64,000 nucleotides of DNA from Bacillota bacterium (GTDB taxonomy: Bacteria > Bacillota > Clostridia > Lachnospirales > Lachnospiraceae), in assembly GCA_023410575.1 (NCBI GenBank), contig JAEYPP010000086.1, positions 42,277-106,276 on the forward strand. Direction: 5' to 3'. Every line of letters starts with the position of its first letter. Within the stretch, counting starts at the first letter, position 1. Shown here in pieces: positions 18,681 through 27,627 of the stretch. Below the pieces are notes generated by a model. It made no database searches and was not told the origin of the DNA. It worked only from the letters and a program-made list of their open reading frames with translations. The translations under genes were made by a program, and so were the position numbers.

Positions 18681-18851
18681 ATGCCTGATTCATTGAACAA
18701 AAAAATAATTATCACTGGATTTGCCTTACTTTTATTTAGTATCGTAATAGCAATTATAAGTCAATCGCCGTTTTCCTATATCTGGGGTGGTTTTGGTTTA
18801 TTTTTCGTAATTGCTGGGTGCTTTATTAAAGATGAGATTAAAAAGAAATAA
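18681..18851 (+). CDS. 56-residue two-helix membrane protein, unknown
   Basis: ATG 18681 follows GGGGAGAG at a good distance, and the frame ends at TAA 18849-18851. The protein begins MPDSLNKK and has two hydrophobic stretches (around IIITGFALLLFSIVIAII and YIWGGFGLFFVIAGCFI), then the charged tail KDEIKKK. Such short two-helix proteins are common in Firmicutes and have no known role. It is likely co-transcribed with the membrane protein upstream and ends just before a stem-loop. Confidence 0.72.
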   Translation: MPDSLNKKIIITGFALLLFSIVIAIISQSPFSYIWGGFGLFFVIAGCFIKDEIKKK

Positions 18852-18854
18852 AAT

Positions 18855-18893
18855 GAGGAGACGGTTGCGAATCAATACCACAACTGTCTCCTC
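18855..18893. terminator. Stem-loop after the small membrane protein
   Basis: GAGGAGACGGTTG (18855-18867) pairs with CAACTGTCTCCTC (18881-18893), with one G-U. It starts four bases after the small gene's stop and also lies downstream of the convergent CarD-like gene, so it may serve both. Confidence 0.65.
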
Positions 18894-18936
18894 TAACTAT
18901 TAAGAAAAGTTCACCAAACATTCTTTTATATAAGAT

Positions 18937-19455
18937 CTAAGTTTCATTTATGTGTAAACTTTCAACTCTCGAATGTATATATTTCTCAACCTCATCTTTT
19001 GAAATTTCTAAAGGTAATGCTAATTCAGAATATAAGTTATCTTTCGCTATTTTAAGATAACGTTCGTCTGTAGCTGTAGTTTTCTTACCTTGAACTATAC
19101 GCTCCTGCTTGCGAATATAAGAAGTCTTAATAATTCGAATCCATTCACGACATTGACATCTACGTAGTACTTCCTTATACTCTTCTTCTCTTAACTTGTC
19201 ATTGCTAATCCAAACCTCATCTATGTTTGGAATGTCGTCAATTAGGCTGATAGCTTCTTCTTTTGTTATTACTTTACGCATAACAGTTTTTTCATTATCT
19301 ACTGGTGAAAAAACTTTGCTTCCCTTTTGATAATATGGTCGTAATACATAATAAAGCCTATCCTTTTCTACCTCTGGCATATTAATTGTCGTTATATCCA
19401 TAACTTCACATACCCCTGTTGCACCATAAACTATTAATTCACCTTTTTTAAACAT
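18937..19455 (-). CDS. CarD/CdnL-like transcriptional regulator
   Basis: CarD-family proteins bind the RNA polymerase beta lobe and stabilise open promoter complexes. The start is placed at ATG 19455 (MFKKGELIVYGATGVCEV), nine bases after GGAAG; a GTG nine bases earlier overlaps the ribosome site. The 172-residue protein has the N-terminal Tudor-like RNA-polymerase-interaction domain (residues 1-60: YGATGVCEVMDI, YYVLRPYYQKGSKVFSPVDN), then a helical C-terminal domain. The length matches clostridial CarD-like factors. It is a single-gene unit convergent with the small membrane-protein genes. Confidence 0.87.
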   Translation of the reverse strand: MFKKGELIVYGATGVCEVMDITTINMPEVEKDRLYYVLRPYYQKGSKVFSPVDNEKTVMRKVITKEEAISLIDDIPNIDEVWISNDKLREEEYKEVLRRCQCREWIRIIKTSYIRKQERIVQGKKTTATDERYLKIAKDNLYSELALPLEISKDEVEKYIHSRVESLHINET

Positions 19456-19478
19456 CCTTTGCACCTTCCTTAATTTAC

Positions 19479-19519
19479 CACATTAAGGGACTGTTTTGTT
19501 ACAACAGCCCCTTAATGTG
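19479..19519. terminator. Hairpin of the AAGGGACTGTT type in the CarD upstream region
   Basis: CACATTAAGGGACTGTT (19479-19495) pairs with 19503-19519 with one mismatch. It lies upstream of the CarD-like start and about 240 bp past the TRIC-like gene. A related GGGACTGTTTC hairpin occurs at 61368-61409. The rest of this 300-bp gap has a weak AT-rich inverted repeat at about 19677-19746. Confidence 0.5.
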
Positions 19520-19755
19520 TCACAAGATATGTAGATAGCATTTTTATAACATTTTTCTACAAATGTTATATAAAATTTATGAAGGATGAATTAAGTACTT
19601 AGGATTATTTCTTAATGTCATTATTGCCACTTAATAACGTTTTTAATCAAAAAATATGCTGATATTATTATAATAACAAAAAATGATACTTTTGCTAACC
19701 ATTATGGATACCATAGCCTCCATTCAGTTAACAAAAAATATCATCTTTTATACCA

Positions 19756-20391
19756 TCATTTATTAATACGTGGCAAATTCCATTCAAAATAAGTTGCTAA
19801 CATGCGGATTGAAAGTGTTAAAGCAATACCGACGAGCATTGCCATATTGGTTCCAATCCAATCATTTATGTAGTAATAAGCAGACGCACCTGCGATAGCC
19901 GCTACTGCATAAACCCTTTTTTGAAAAATTACAGGTACCTTTCCTGCAAGCATATCACGTAAAATGCCTCCACCAACTCCAGTTAACACACCAACAAAAA
20001 TCGATAGAAAAGCTAGCTCTGAAAAGCCATTGCTTATTGCAGTATTAACTCCAGTTACCACAAAAACACCTAAACCTACAGAATCAAATACGTTAAGGCA
20101 ATGATCCATCTGTTTTGAATAGCGATTGTTCTTTCCTTTTAGTAAATACATGAGCAAAAAGACAAGTATTGATGTCACAACAGCTACAATAACATAGATA
20201 GGATTCAAAAACATCATCGGAGGTAAATTATCAAGCAACACATCACGAATCATGCCACCACCTACGGCGGTTGTCATTCCTAACACAATAACACCAAACA
20301 CATCCATATTTTTATCAATCGCAACAATTGCACCTGAGATTGCAAAGGCTATCGTTCCAATAATCTCAATTAGGTAAACAAAATTCGTCAT
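19756..20391 (-). CDS. TRIC-type (UPF0126/YicG) cation channel family membrane protein
   Basis: The 211-residue protein has seven hydrophobic segments and an internal duplication: AVGGGMIRDVLLDNLPPMMF near residue 43 and GVGGGILRDMLAGKVPVIFQ near 130. These GGG-RD-L motifs mark the UPF0126/trimeric intracellular cation channel family, which forms trimeric monovalent-cation pores in prokaryotes. Length and duplication are standard. The ribosome site is weak (GAGGGATG about 10 bases upstream). It appears to be a single-gene unit; physiological role in this organism unknown. Confidence 0.88.
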   Translation of the reverse strand: MTNFVYLIEIIGTIAFAISGAIVAIDKNMDVFGVIVLGMTTAVGGGMIRDVLLDNLPPMMFLNPIYVIVAVVTSILVFLLMYLLKGKNNRYSKQMDHCLNVFDSVGLGVFVVTGVNTAISNGFSELAFLSIFVGVLTGVGGGILRDMLAGKVPVIFQKRVYAVAAIAGASAYYYINDWIGTNMAMLVGIALTLSIRMLATYFEWNLPRINK

Positions 20392-20534
20392 ATAAGTACA
20401 TCCCTCTTAAGTTTTCATTTTATCACTTAATGTATTATAATATATGATTTATTTACTGTAAAGACGTTGCAATATCATTTACGTATCACATTAGGTTGTC
20501 ATTTGCTAAATTGTTATAAGATTTGCTAAACTTA

Positions 20535-21404
20535 TTACCGTTTCTTTCCATGAAAGAAAATTCCAAGTATTCCTGGTCCTGAATGTGAACCGCAAACCAC
20601 ACCAATATAATTTATAATTACCTTCTTTACTCCAACTTGCTCTTTTAACATTTCAGCAACTTGTTCTGCTTCATCCAGACAATCTCCATGCCCAATAAAG
20701 ATAGGCAATTCTAAATCAGTGATGTTATCCTTTATCATATCTACTATAGATCGGATTGCTGCTCTTCTTCCTCTTGCTTTACCAATTGTATTCATAAGGC
20801 CACCATCATCTACTTGTAGTATTGGCTTTACTCCTAACATACTACCCAATATCGCTGAAGATGCTGAAATTCGCCCACCACGCTTTATATGAAATAAATC
20901 ATCTACTGTAAGCAGATGACAAATATGCATTTTATTAGCTTCTGCAAAAGCTTGAACTTCTTCGATTGTGCAACCTTTCTTTTTCTCCATAGCACATAAG
21001 TATACTAAAAGTCCTTCGCCGAGTGATGCAGATAACGTGTCAACTGTTAAAATCTTTCGTTCTGGATATTTTTGCTTCAAATCTTTTATTGCCACACAAC
21101 CAGCACTATAGGTACTACTCATAGGAGATGAAAAGCCTAAATATAGGATATCCTTACCAGAAACTAAGATTGGCTCCATAAGTTCTAAAAAATCATAGAC
21201 ATTCACTGCAGAAGTAGTTGGTAATTTCTTATTTCTCATACTTTCATAAAAATCTTGAAAACTCAATTCTCTTCCATCCAAATAGTTCTTATAACTTGTG
21301 CCATCAAGTATTACTGACAAAGAAACAACTAAAAGTCCCAACTCTTGAGCGATATCCGCTGGTAAATCGCATGTTGAATCCGTTAAAATGATATACTCGT
21401 TCAT
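20535..21404 (-). CDS. DegV family fatty-acid-binding protein
   Basis: DegV/FakB proteins hold a fatty acid for phosphorylation by FakA. The 289-residue protein starts with IILTDSTCDLP and shows TSAVNVYDFLELM, YLGFSSPMSSTYSAG (the Ser that contacts the carboxylate) and GGRISASSAILGSMLGVKPIL. It is of full length. The start follows AAGGAG. No fakA-like gene is nearby. A second, different DegV protein is encoded at 44523-45353; species often carry several with different acyl preferences. Confidence 0.93.
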   Translation of the reverse strand: MNEYIILTDSTCDLPADIAQELGLLVVSLSVILDGTSYKNYLDGRELSFQDFYESMRNKKLPTTSAVNVYDFLELMEPILVSGKDILYLGFSSPMSSTYSAGCVAIKDLKQKYPERKILTVDTLSASLGEGLLVYLCAMEKKKGCTIEEVQAFAEANKMHICHLLTVDDLFHIKRGGRISASSAILGSMLGVKPILQVDDGGLMNTIGKARGRRAAIRSIVDMIKDNITDLELPIFIGHGDCLDEAEQVAEMLKEQVGVKKVIINYIGVVCGSHSGPGILGIFFHGKKR

Positions 21405-21597
21405 ATTCTACTCCTTAATTATATTATTCAACTCTATATTATGTAGTATTAGTAACTATATTAAATCATAATTTTTACTTTGTAAAGTAGTTATTTCAAA
21501 TTTTCCCAAATATTCTCAACATAGATTTCAAAAAAGAAAATATACTAAATCAATGCTTAGATTCTTAATAATATAGTTACATTGTAGGAGGTATCCC

Positions 21598-21771
21598 TTG
21601 CAAAAAAATAATTTAAAGAATAATCAATCTAGTACAAAAGATGGAATCAATTTTGATTATGATTACAATACAGAATATGGTGATGGTGATATACCTGATG
21701 TTGACAAAAACAGTTCTAAGGATATTATTCCAGATGAAGTACCAAGGCGTAATGGTCCTGGTGGAGAATAA
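21598..21771 (+). CDS. 57-residue acidic protein ending in RRNGPGGE
   Basis: The frame starts at a TTG (21598), with AGGAGG six bases upstream, and ends at TAA 21769-21771. The protein is hydrophilic, rich in Asn, Asp and Lys, with a FDYDYNTEYGDGD segment and the C-terminal motif PRRNGPGGE. I recall similar short clostridial proteins with a conserved RR-GPGGE tail, but no function. A terminator follows at 21799-21831, which supports it as a real single-gene unit. There are no membrane helices or cysteines. Confidence 0.72.
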   Translation: MQKNNLKNNQSSTKDGINFDYDYNTEYGDGDIPDVDKNSSKDIIPDEVPRRNGPGGE

Positions 21772-21798
21772 AGCATTGTTTATTAGAACAAACCTGCC

Positions 21799-21831
21799 TA
21801 ATAAGTCCACATATATTTTGTGGGCTTATTA
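21799..21831 (+). terminator. Terminator of the small RRNGPGGE-tail gene
   Basis: TAATAAGTCCAC (21799-21810) pairs with GTGGGCTTATTA (21820-21831), one G-U, followed by an AT-rich tail. It lies 27 bp after the stop codon. Confidence 0.7.
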
Positions 21832-22013
21832 ATACTTATTAACTTTTATTGAGAGCTATTGATTAAGTGTTGCATTTTTTCCTCGTTCGCTTTAAAATTA
21901 TACATTATAATAAAAATCAGTTAACATACAATAATACATAACATTGGAAGAACTAATTATCTATGCTTGTTAAGAGAAATGAGAAATACAATACTATATG
22001 ACAGGAGAAATAA

Positions 22014-24209
22014 GTGAAGATACGAAAACATAAAATATGGCCATTGATTTTATTTGCAATTCTTAGCACATTTATAACTGTTTTATTAGGCACTGAATAT
22101 ATTGCTGCATTAACAATTGATAATTATCAAAAGGAGAATACTGACTATAAGAGGGAATTTGAAAATGTCACTTATCTCATTGAGAATGAGATTAATGACC
22201 TAGTTGATTCCTTACAATCTTATGCTCTTATCTTATCGAATGCATATACCAATCAAAACGACAAAGACATCTCTACATTAATTAATACAATGAAGCGTTC
22301 TAATTTATTCGGAGAATTAATGATCTTAACGGAAGAAAATGTACCCGAATCAATTACAGACGGTTTAATTTTGCGAACAAATAATTCACTCAGTATTTAT
22401 TCATACATACCTTCTACTAATGGGTATTTATGTGGAGTAATCTTTAATGAGAAAGTTTCTCAGTACATAAAAGACTTAATCAAAAATGAAGATTCAGATA
22501 TTTACATCTTAGATAAAGAGAAAAATGCTATTTTTTCGACAAAAGAAGGTGACTTTGCTTATAGTAGTATTGAACCAAAGGATTTTTACTCGGAAAATAA
22601 CAATTATTATGGAATTAAGAATCAATTGTATAAATTAATTGATTCTGAAAAAGAGAACGATTCTTTGAATACTCAAAAAGAGACGCTATCATTGCCTGAT
22701 TTATTTCGAAGTCTTAAAGAATACATATCGTTAAGTGAATCTGAAAGTTATATTTGGTATGAGATTCCGATAACAATTAACAATTTAGAATTTACGGTTT
22801 TAACTTCAAAAAAGGCAACTTTCACAGAAGAAACAATTATTACGTCAATGCAAGCAAGCTTAATCGTCGGTATTGTTATTGTTATTTGCTTTGTGCTATG
22901 GATTTTCTTTATCATTTATCAAGGATTATCAAACCGTCGATTATATAAAGTTGCATTTATCGATCCGGTTACAAGACATAATAATGCTGCAAAATTTGTT
23001 ATGGAAACAAACAAAAAGTTACGTAAACATAAAAAATTATCTTACGCCTTAGTTTTACTTGATATTGATAATTTTAAGCTTATAAACGATATCTATGGGT
23101 ATGAGAATGGTAACAGTGTTTTAAAAAATATCTGTGATTCCATACGTATGCAATTAAAGAAAAAAGAAACCTGCACTCGTTATACTTCAGATGAATTTAT
23201 GATACTTTTAACTTATGAACAAGAAACTGAATTTAACGATAGACTACTTCAAATAAATCAGTATATTTTATCGCGAACCACGATTCCAAATTTAAAGCTT
23301 TCTTATGGTGCTTACTTTGTTCAGGATTACACACTCTCTGTCGAGCAGATGAGTATATATGCTGGTATGGCAAAAGATACAATCAAAGGGTTAAAGGAGC
23401 AATTTATAGGATATTTTAATGAATCGATTCGACTTGCAATGATTCGCGATAAAGAATTAGAAAATGCTTCCGAATTGGCTTTCGCCAACAAAGAATTTAA
23501 AGTGTATTTACAACCAAAATATAATGCAATAACGAACGAAATTGGTGGTGCTGAAGCTTTAGTTCGTTGGATTAGTCCAACACTTGGTTTTATTTCTCCT
23601 GGTGACTTTATTCCTCTTTTTGAAAAGAATCATATGATTATAACATTGGATAACTATATGTTAGAAGAGGTTTGTCGTCAACAACGTAAATGGATGGAGG
23701 AAGGGAAAAATTTAGTAACGATTTCTGTCAATATTTCTAGGATTCATCTTTCCTGTGGAAATTTGTTAGAGCATGTACTATCCATTGTCGATCGTTATGA
23801 GGTACCTCACCAATTTATTGAATTAGAGTTGACAGAAAGTGCATTTTTCGATGGGAAAGAACAGTTACTAAATATAGTATCAGAATTACAAGAAAACAAC
23901 TTCCTCGTATCAATGGATGACTTTGGATCTGGTTATTCCTCCCTTAATTCATTAAAGGATTTACCGCTTGATGTAATAAAACTAGATGGTGAGTTTTTTA
24001 GAACAAGCAATAATATAGAACGAAGTGAAACCGTGATTCGAGATACGATAAACCTAGCAAAACATCTGCAAATGAAAATTGTAGCGGAAGGTGTAGAAAC
24101 AAAAGAACAAGTAGATTTTCTAAATGGTATCGGATGCGACCTAATTCAGGGATTCTATTTCGCAAAGCCAATGCCAGTACGTGAATTTGAAGAAAAATAT
24201 TACCAGTAA
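22014..24209 (+). CDS. Membrane sensor with degenerate GGDEF and intact EAL domain (c-di-GMP phosphodiesterase)
   Basis: The 731-residue protein starts at GTG 22014 behind CAGGAG. Membrane helices lie near residues 10-32 and 283-305, enclosing an extracellular sensor region of about 250 residues. The GGDEF domain (about 315-460) reads YTSDEF in place of GGDEF, so cyclase activity is unlikely. The EAL domain (about 490-728) keeps catalytic groups: EALVRW, SVNISR, ELTESAF, MDDFGSGYSSL, IKLDGEFF, AEGVET and QGFYFAKPM. It should hydrolyse c-di-GMP in response to an external signal. It is a single-gene unit followed by a MITE-like element that may end its transcript. Confidence 0.92.
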   Translation: MKIRKHKIWPLILFAILSTFITVLLGTEYIAALTIDNYQKENTDYKREFENVTYLIENEINDLVDSLQSYALILSNAYTNQNDKDISTLINTMKRSNLFGELMILTEENVPESITDGLILRTNNSLSIYSYIPSTNGYLCGVIFNEKVSQYIKDLIKNEDSDIYILDKEKNAIFSTKEGDFAYSSIEPKDFYSENNNYYGIKNQLYKLIDSEKENDSLNTQKETLSLPDLFRSLKEYISLSESESYIWYEIPITINNLEFTVLTSKKATFTEETIITSMQASLIVGIVIVICFVLWIFFIIYQGLSNRRLYKVAFIDPVTRHNNAAKFVMETNKKLRKHKKLSYALVLLDIDNFKLINDIYGYENGNSVLKNICDSIRMQLKKKETCTRYTSDEFMILLTYEQETEFNDRLLQINQYILSRTTIPNLKLSYGAYFVQDYTLSVEQMSIYAGMAKDTIKGLKEQFIGYFNESIRLAMIRDKELENASELAFANKEFKVYLQPKYNAITNEIGGAEALVRWISPTLGFISPGDFIPLFEKNHMIITLDNYMLEEVCRQQRKWMEEGKNLVTISVNISRIHLSCGNLLEHVLSIVDRYEVPHQFIELELTESAFFDGKEQLLNIVSELQENNFLVSMDDFGSGYSSLNSLKDLPLDVIKLDGEFFRTSNNIERSETVIRDTINLAKHLQMKIVAEGVETKEQVDFLNGIGCDLIQGFYFAKPMPVREFEEKYYQ

Positions 24210-24228
24210 AACTAAATAAGACATTGAA

Positions 24229-24409
24229 AAGGTGCTGTCGCACTAGCTGAATATTGTATAAAAGAATGAAGTACGATGGTATTTTTCGGAGTGCCTTACA
24301 AGTCCCCACACACACTTTGTGGGGCTTGTGAGAGTAGCGCGCCGAAGAAAATATACCATCGTACTTCATTCATTATTCATCATACTGCCCTTAGTGCGAC
24401 AGCACCCTT
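24229..24409. mobile_element. MITE-like palindromic element, copy A (full)
   Basis: A 181-bp non-coding element with inverted ends AAGGTGCTGTCGCACTA and its complement (24392-24409). Inner inverted blocks match (GAATGAAGTACGATGGTAT), and the centre is CAAGTCCCCACA/TGTGGGGCTTG. A second copy (41191-41367) aligns over its whole length in the opposite orientation, and the right arm recurs at 36850-36892. Target duplication is not obvious. It lies between convergent genes and could terminate both. Confidence 0.85.
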
Positions 24410-24440
24410 CATTTTTACAAAACTAACTAATTTTATTTAT

Positions 24441-25169
24441 TTATGTGATACTTTTTGAACTAGAAGACTTTCCATAAACACCCTGATATTTTTTAGGTAG
24501 TAGTTCTGCAATTTTTTTCATAACATATTCAATGGTTGCCTCTTCGTATTCTTTTTTATCCTGTTCCTTATTTTTCTTTGGCAACTCAAACTGTTTACCT
24601 ATGTTAATATGAATCTCTGCATGATGAAATGTTTCTCCACTCATATCCCCTTCTTGATTAATAGGCATCAATATTTCAGTTCCTGTTAATCCGATTGGAA
24701 CAATCGGTGCCCCCGTCATTTCTGCAATCAATAGAATACCTTTTTTAGCTTCAATTAAGCTTCCAACTCTACTCCTCGTACCTTCTGGAAAGATGAGTAG
24801 GCTTTCTCCCTGCTTCACAAGTCTGATGATTCTCTTAATCCCTTCTTTATCAACGGTATTTGGTTCAATATTAGTCGTCTTAACCACTTGGATTCCTACA
24901 CTAGTTACTGCATTGTTGGACAGTTTGACACCTGCTACGAATGTTGGGTCAATTTCTTTTAAAACTTTACCTAGAACCAATCCATCCGAATTGCTTAAAT
25001 GATTGCATATAAAAATAGTTGGCTTTTTAATTTCCTTTAGATGTTCGCCACCTGTTATAGTAATTTTGGCATATTTCTTTAGATACTTATCTACTACTTT
25101 CTTTGATATATATTTTCTAAAACTTTTTGGAAAGATATTAATCATTTTTGCTGTTGTATTAGAAATCAT
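24441..25169 (-). CDS. plsC: 1-acyl-sn-glycerol-3-phosphate acyltransferase family protein
   Basis: PlsC adds the second acyl chain in phosphatidate synthesis at the membrane. The 242-residue protein has the catalytic NHLSNSD block (an H-x4-D motif) near residue 55 and the substrate-binding FPEGTRSRVG near 128, plus the later PIVPIGLTGTE segment. It lacks long hydrophobic helices apart from the N-terminal third. The start has GAGAGGAG. It stands convergent to the GGDEF/EAL gene and is not linked to cdsA or plsY in this window. Specificity for lysophosphatidate is inferred from the family. Confidence 0.85.
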   Translation of the reverse strand: MISNTTAKMINIFPKSFRKYISKKVVDKYLKKYAKITITGGEHLKEIKKPTIFICNHLSNSDGLVLGKVLKEIDPTFVAGVKLSNNAVTSVGIQVVKTTNIEPNTVDKEGIKRIIRLVKQGESLLIFPEGTRSRVGSLIEAKKGILLIAEMTGAPIVPIGLTGTEILMPINQEGDMSGETFHHAEIHINIGKQFELPKKNKEQDKKEYEEATIEYVMKKIAELLPKKYQGVYGKSSSSKSIT

Positions 25170-25406
25170 ATGATACTCCTCTCTGATATATCTTTATTAT
25201 AACCTTAAGTGATACGCTTTGTAAGTATCTCAAATTATTCGCAACAAATGGTTTCTAAAAAAATTGATTGAATCTATTATATCATCTATTACTTCTCACT
25301 TATATCATATACCATACTCCTTATTCTACGCAACTCATAAAAAAGTGGAGTAATGTACAGCTGATCTTTTCAATCAGCAAATGCGACGAATCTTATATGA
25401 TAAAAT

Positions 25407-26786
25407 TTATTTTAAAAAGAAATGCACCAATTTATTATAATAATCTTTATATGGTTGATAGCGCATTGGAAGGTCAATCCATGTCTTTTTATCAACAATG
25501 CTCTTTTTATGACTGAATGTGTCAAAGCCTGCTTTTCCATGGTAAGATCCCATTCCACTTTCACCGACACCACCAAATCCCATTTGCTCAGTAGCAAGAT
25601 GAATAATTGTATCATTCACACATCCACCACCGAATTGAATACGTTCTGTTATGAATTGAATATGTCTCTTATCTTCCGAAAACATATAGAGTGCCAATGG
25701 CTTTGGTCTGTTTTTCAAAATCTCGTAAACATCTTTAAATTTATCAAATGTTATGATCGGTAAAATAGGTCCGAAGATCTCTTCTTGCATCACTGCATCT
25801 TCAAAAGTAACATGATCCATAACCGTAGGTGCTATCTGTAAAGTTTCTTCCTTTGTTTCACCACCTGTAACAACCTTTTCATGATTGATTAAATTACATA
25901 GTCGAATAAAATGCTTTTGATTCACAATGTGTCCATAGTTTGGATTACTAAGTGGTTGTTCTCCTAGTTGCTGCTTGATTTGAATAATAATCTCTTTTAC
26001 AAGCTTATCCTTAACTGATTTATCACAAAGAATGTAATCAGGTGCAACACAAGTCTGCCCACAGTTAATAATCTTTCCAAATACAATTCTTTTCGCTGCA
26101 AGAGGAATTTTCGCTGTACTGTCAACAATCACTGGACTCTTTCCGCCAAGCTCGAGTACGGTAGGAGTTAAATGTTCTGCAGTATGACGAAGTACTACCT
26201 TACCTACTGCCTCACTTCCTGTAAAAAATACAAAATCAAATTTCTTCTCTAAAAGGTGCGCATTTTCCTCTCTACCTCCCATTACAACCGTAATATACTC
26301 CTTTGGAAAACATTCGCTTATTAGTTGTTGTATTAATTTTGCTGTATTTGGTGAATACGCACTTGGCTTTACAATTGCTGTATTCCCTGCAGCCATAGCA
26401 TCCACTAGAGGTCCTAACGTTAAGAGAAATGGATAATTCCAAGGGCTCATAATCAATACATTCCCATATGGGACAGGTTTGGTATAGCTATGGCCTGCAA
26501 ACTGCGCAAGAGGAGTTCGAACGCGTTTTTGTTTTGCAAACTTTTTTGTGTGCTTTATCATATATGTTAACTCAGATAGAACCATACCTATCTCACACAT
26601 ATAGCTTTCATATTTACTTTTACCAAGATCAGCTTTCAGTGCTTTAGCAATATCTACTTCATGGTTTTCTATCGATACTTTTAATCTTTTTAACATATGA
26701 ATACGAAATTCTACAGAAAACGTAGCACCAGACTGAAAGAATTTCTTTTGATTCTCAATTAACTTATCAATTTCAATGGCAGTCAT
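25407..26786 (-). CDS. Aldehyde dehydrogenase, ALDH3-like
   Basis: The start is set at ATG 26786 (MTAIEIDKLI) behind TGGAGAAG; the longer frame from 26831 has no site. The 459-residue protein follows the ALDH3 layout: no long N-terminal extension, PYGNVLIMSPWNYPFLL near 105, FTGSEAVGK, the Glu in LELGGKSP near 205, and the nucleophile in NCGQTCVAPDY near 240. QEEIFGPILP and an aromatic C-terminus follow. It would oxidise aldehydes to acids with NAD(P)+. It stands alone between intergenic gaps; a terminator-like hairpin lies just upstream. Confidence 0.93.
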   Translation of the reverse strand: MTAIEIDKLIENQKKFFQSGATFSVEFRIHMLKRLKVSIENHEVDIAKALKADLGKSKYESYMCEIGMVLSELTYMIKHTKKFAKQKRVRTPLAQFAGHSYTKPVPYGNVLIMSPWNYPFLLTLGPLVDAMAAGNTAIVKPSAYSPNTAKLIQQLISECFPKEYITVVMGGREENAHLLEKKFDFVFFTGSEAVGKVVLRHTAEHLTPTVLELGGKSPVIVDSTAKIPLAAKRIVFGKIINCGQTCVAPDYILCDKSVKDKLVKEIIIQIKQQLGEQPLSNPNYGHIVNQKHFIRLCNLINHEKVVTGGETKEETLQIAPTVMDHVTFEDAVMQEEIFGPILPIITFDKFKDVYEILKNRPKPLALYMFSEDKRHIQFITERIQFGGGCVNDTIIHLATEQMGFGGVGESGMGSYHGKAGFDTFSHKKSIVDKKTWIDLPMRYQPYKDYYNKLVHFFLK

Positions 26787-26824
26787 AATTACTTCTCCAA
26801 TCTCGTCTTCCTTTTTGGACGCCA

Positions 26825-26864
26825 AAAACACCCTAAAACGCAGTAATACGTTCTAGGGGTGTTT
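26825..26864 (-). terminator. Hairpin between the VOC gene and the aldehyde dehydrogenase gene
   Basis: AAACACCCTAAAACG (26826-26840) pairs with 26849-26864 with one bulge, followed by U-rich bases on the minus strand. It lies about 130 bp past the VOC-protein stop and probably ends that transcript. Confidence 0.6.
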
Positions 26865-26994
26865 CAATCGTACTCTCAAGATATGAACATAAGGTATTAC
26901 AGTTTATGCGAATATTTACTAATTATTCTATCACTGCAAAACTATAGTGTCAACCATACTTGCCTCAGGAAAGTTTCAATTTTTTCTTGAATAA

Positions 26995-27405
26995 CTAATA
27001 GCTTGCAATACGCAAAATGCTCCCATCAATGGTTTTTACTGTAAATTCTAATCCGCCCCAAGGCTGTTCGACTAAATCTGAAAACTCTTTCCATCCACTT
27101 CGTTTTACATACTCATATGCTTGTCTAGCCTGATCTACAACAAAATAAGCAATGACACGCTTTGATGGATCTCCCAGTAATAAACTAAATCCTATGTAAG
27201 TCAATTTTTTTGCTTCTGTAATCTCATTCGGTATTGGAGCAATACCTGCAAATATGGCTTTTCCATCAGCATCCCTTGCATCAACTGTTCCGTACCAACC
27301 AAGAACATTTTCAAACCATTCTATGGTCCGGTCCATATCCTGTGTATAATAAACAGGACCATTTTCTAATACAACATAACCTCTTGTTTCATAATCTACT
27401 TTCAT
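26995..27405 (-). CDS. VOC (glyoxalase/bleomycin-resistance fold) protein
   Basis: The start is placed at ATG 27405 (MKVDYETRGYVV) behind GGAGG; a longer frame lacks a site. The 136-residue protein shows the paired beta-alpha-beta-beta-beta modules of the vicinal-oxygen-chelate superfamily: DMDRTIEWFENVLGWYG near 22-40 and the second half VVDQARQAYEYVKRSGWKEF ... GGLEFTVKTIDGSILRI. Metal ligands cannot be assigned with certainty. These folds serve in aldehyde detoxification, antibiotic binding and ring cleavage; the sequence alone does not decide. It is a single-gene unit. Confidence 0.78.
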   Translation of the reverse strand: MKVDYETRGYVVLENGPVYYTQDMDRTIEWFENVLGWYGTVDARDADGKAIFAGIAPIPNEITEAKKLTYIGFSLLLGDPSKRVIAYFVVDQARQAYEYVKRSGWKEFSDLVEQPWGGLEFTVKTIDGSILRIASY

Positions 27406-27627
27406 AAGCACCTCCATGATACTTGATACAATAGTAACCCTATAACCGCTATACCGTCAACCTAAAAAAGTTAGATATAGAGAGCACCTTTCTTTCTGAA
27501 TCGCTGTTGATACTTCATTCAAGACAAGAAACATGCTCTCTTTTCATTTTTTACTGAGTGTATTTACTATTTCAATGCACTGTCTTTACACTAGCTCCAT
27601 TCGTCTATCTTAACATAACGATTCGAA

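Noticed and set aside
19677..19746. AT-rich inverted repeat near the TRIC-like gene end
   Set aside because: Several mismatches in low-complexity AT sequence; could arise by chance.
27480..27540. GAGAGCA/TGCTCTC inverted repeat downstream of the Ntn-hydrolase gene
   Set aside because: Only seven outer pairs with a long, poorly paired interior; its U-rich tail is on the plus strand where no gene ends.
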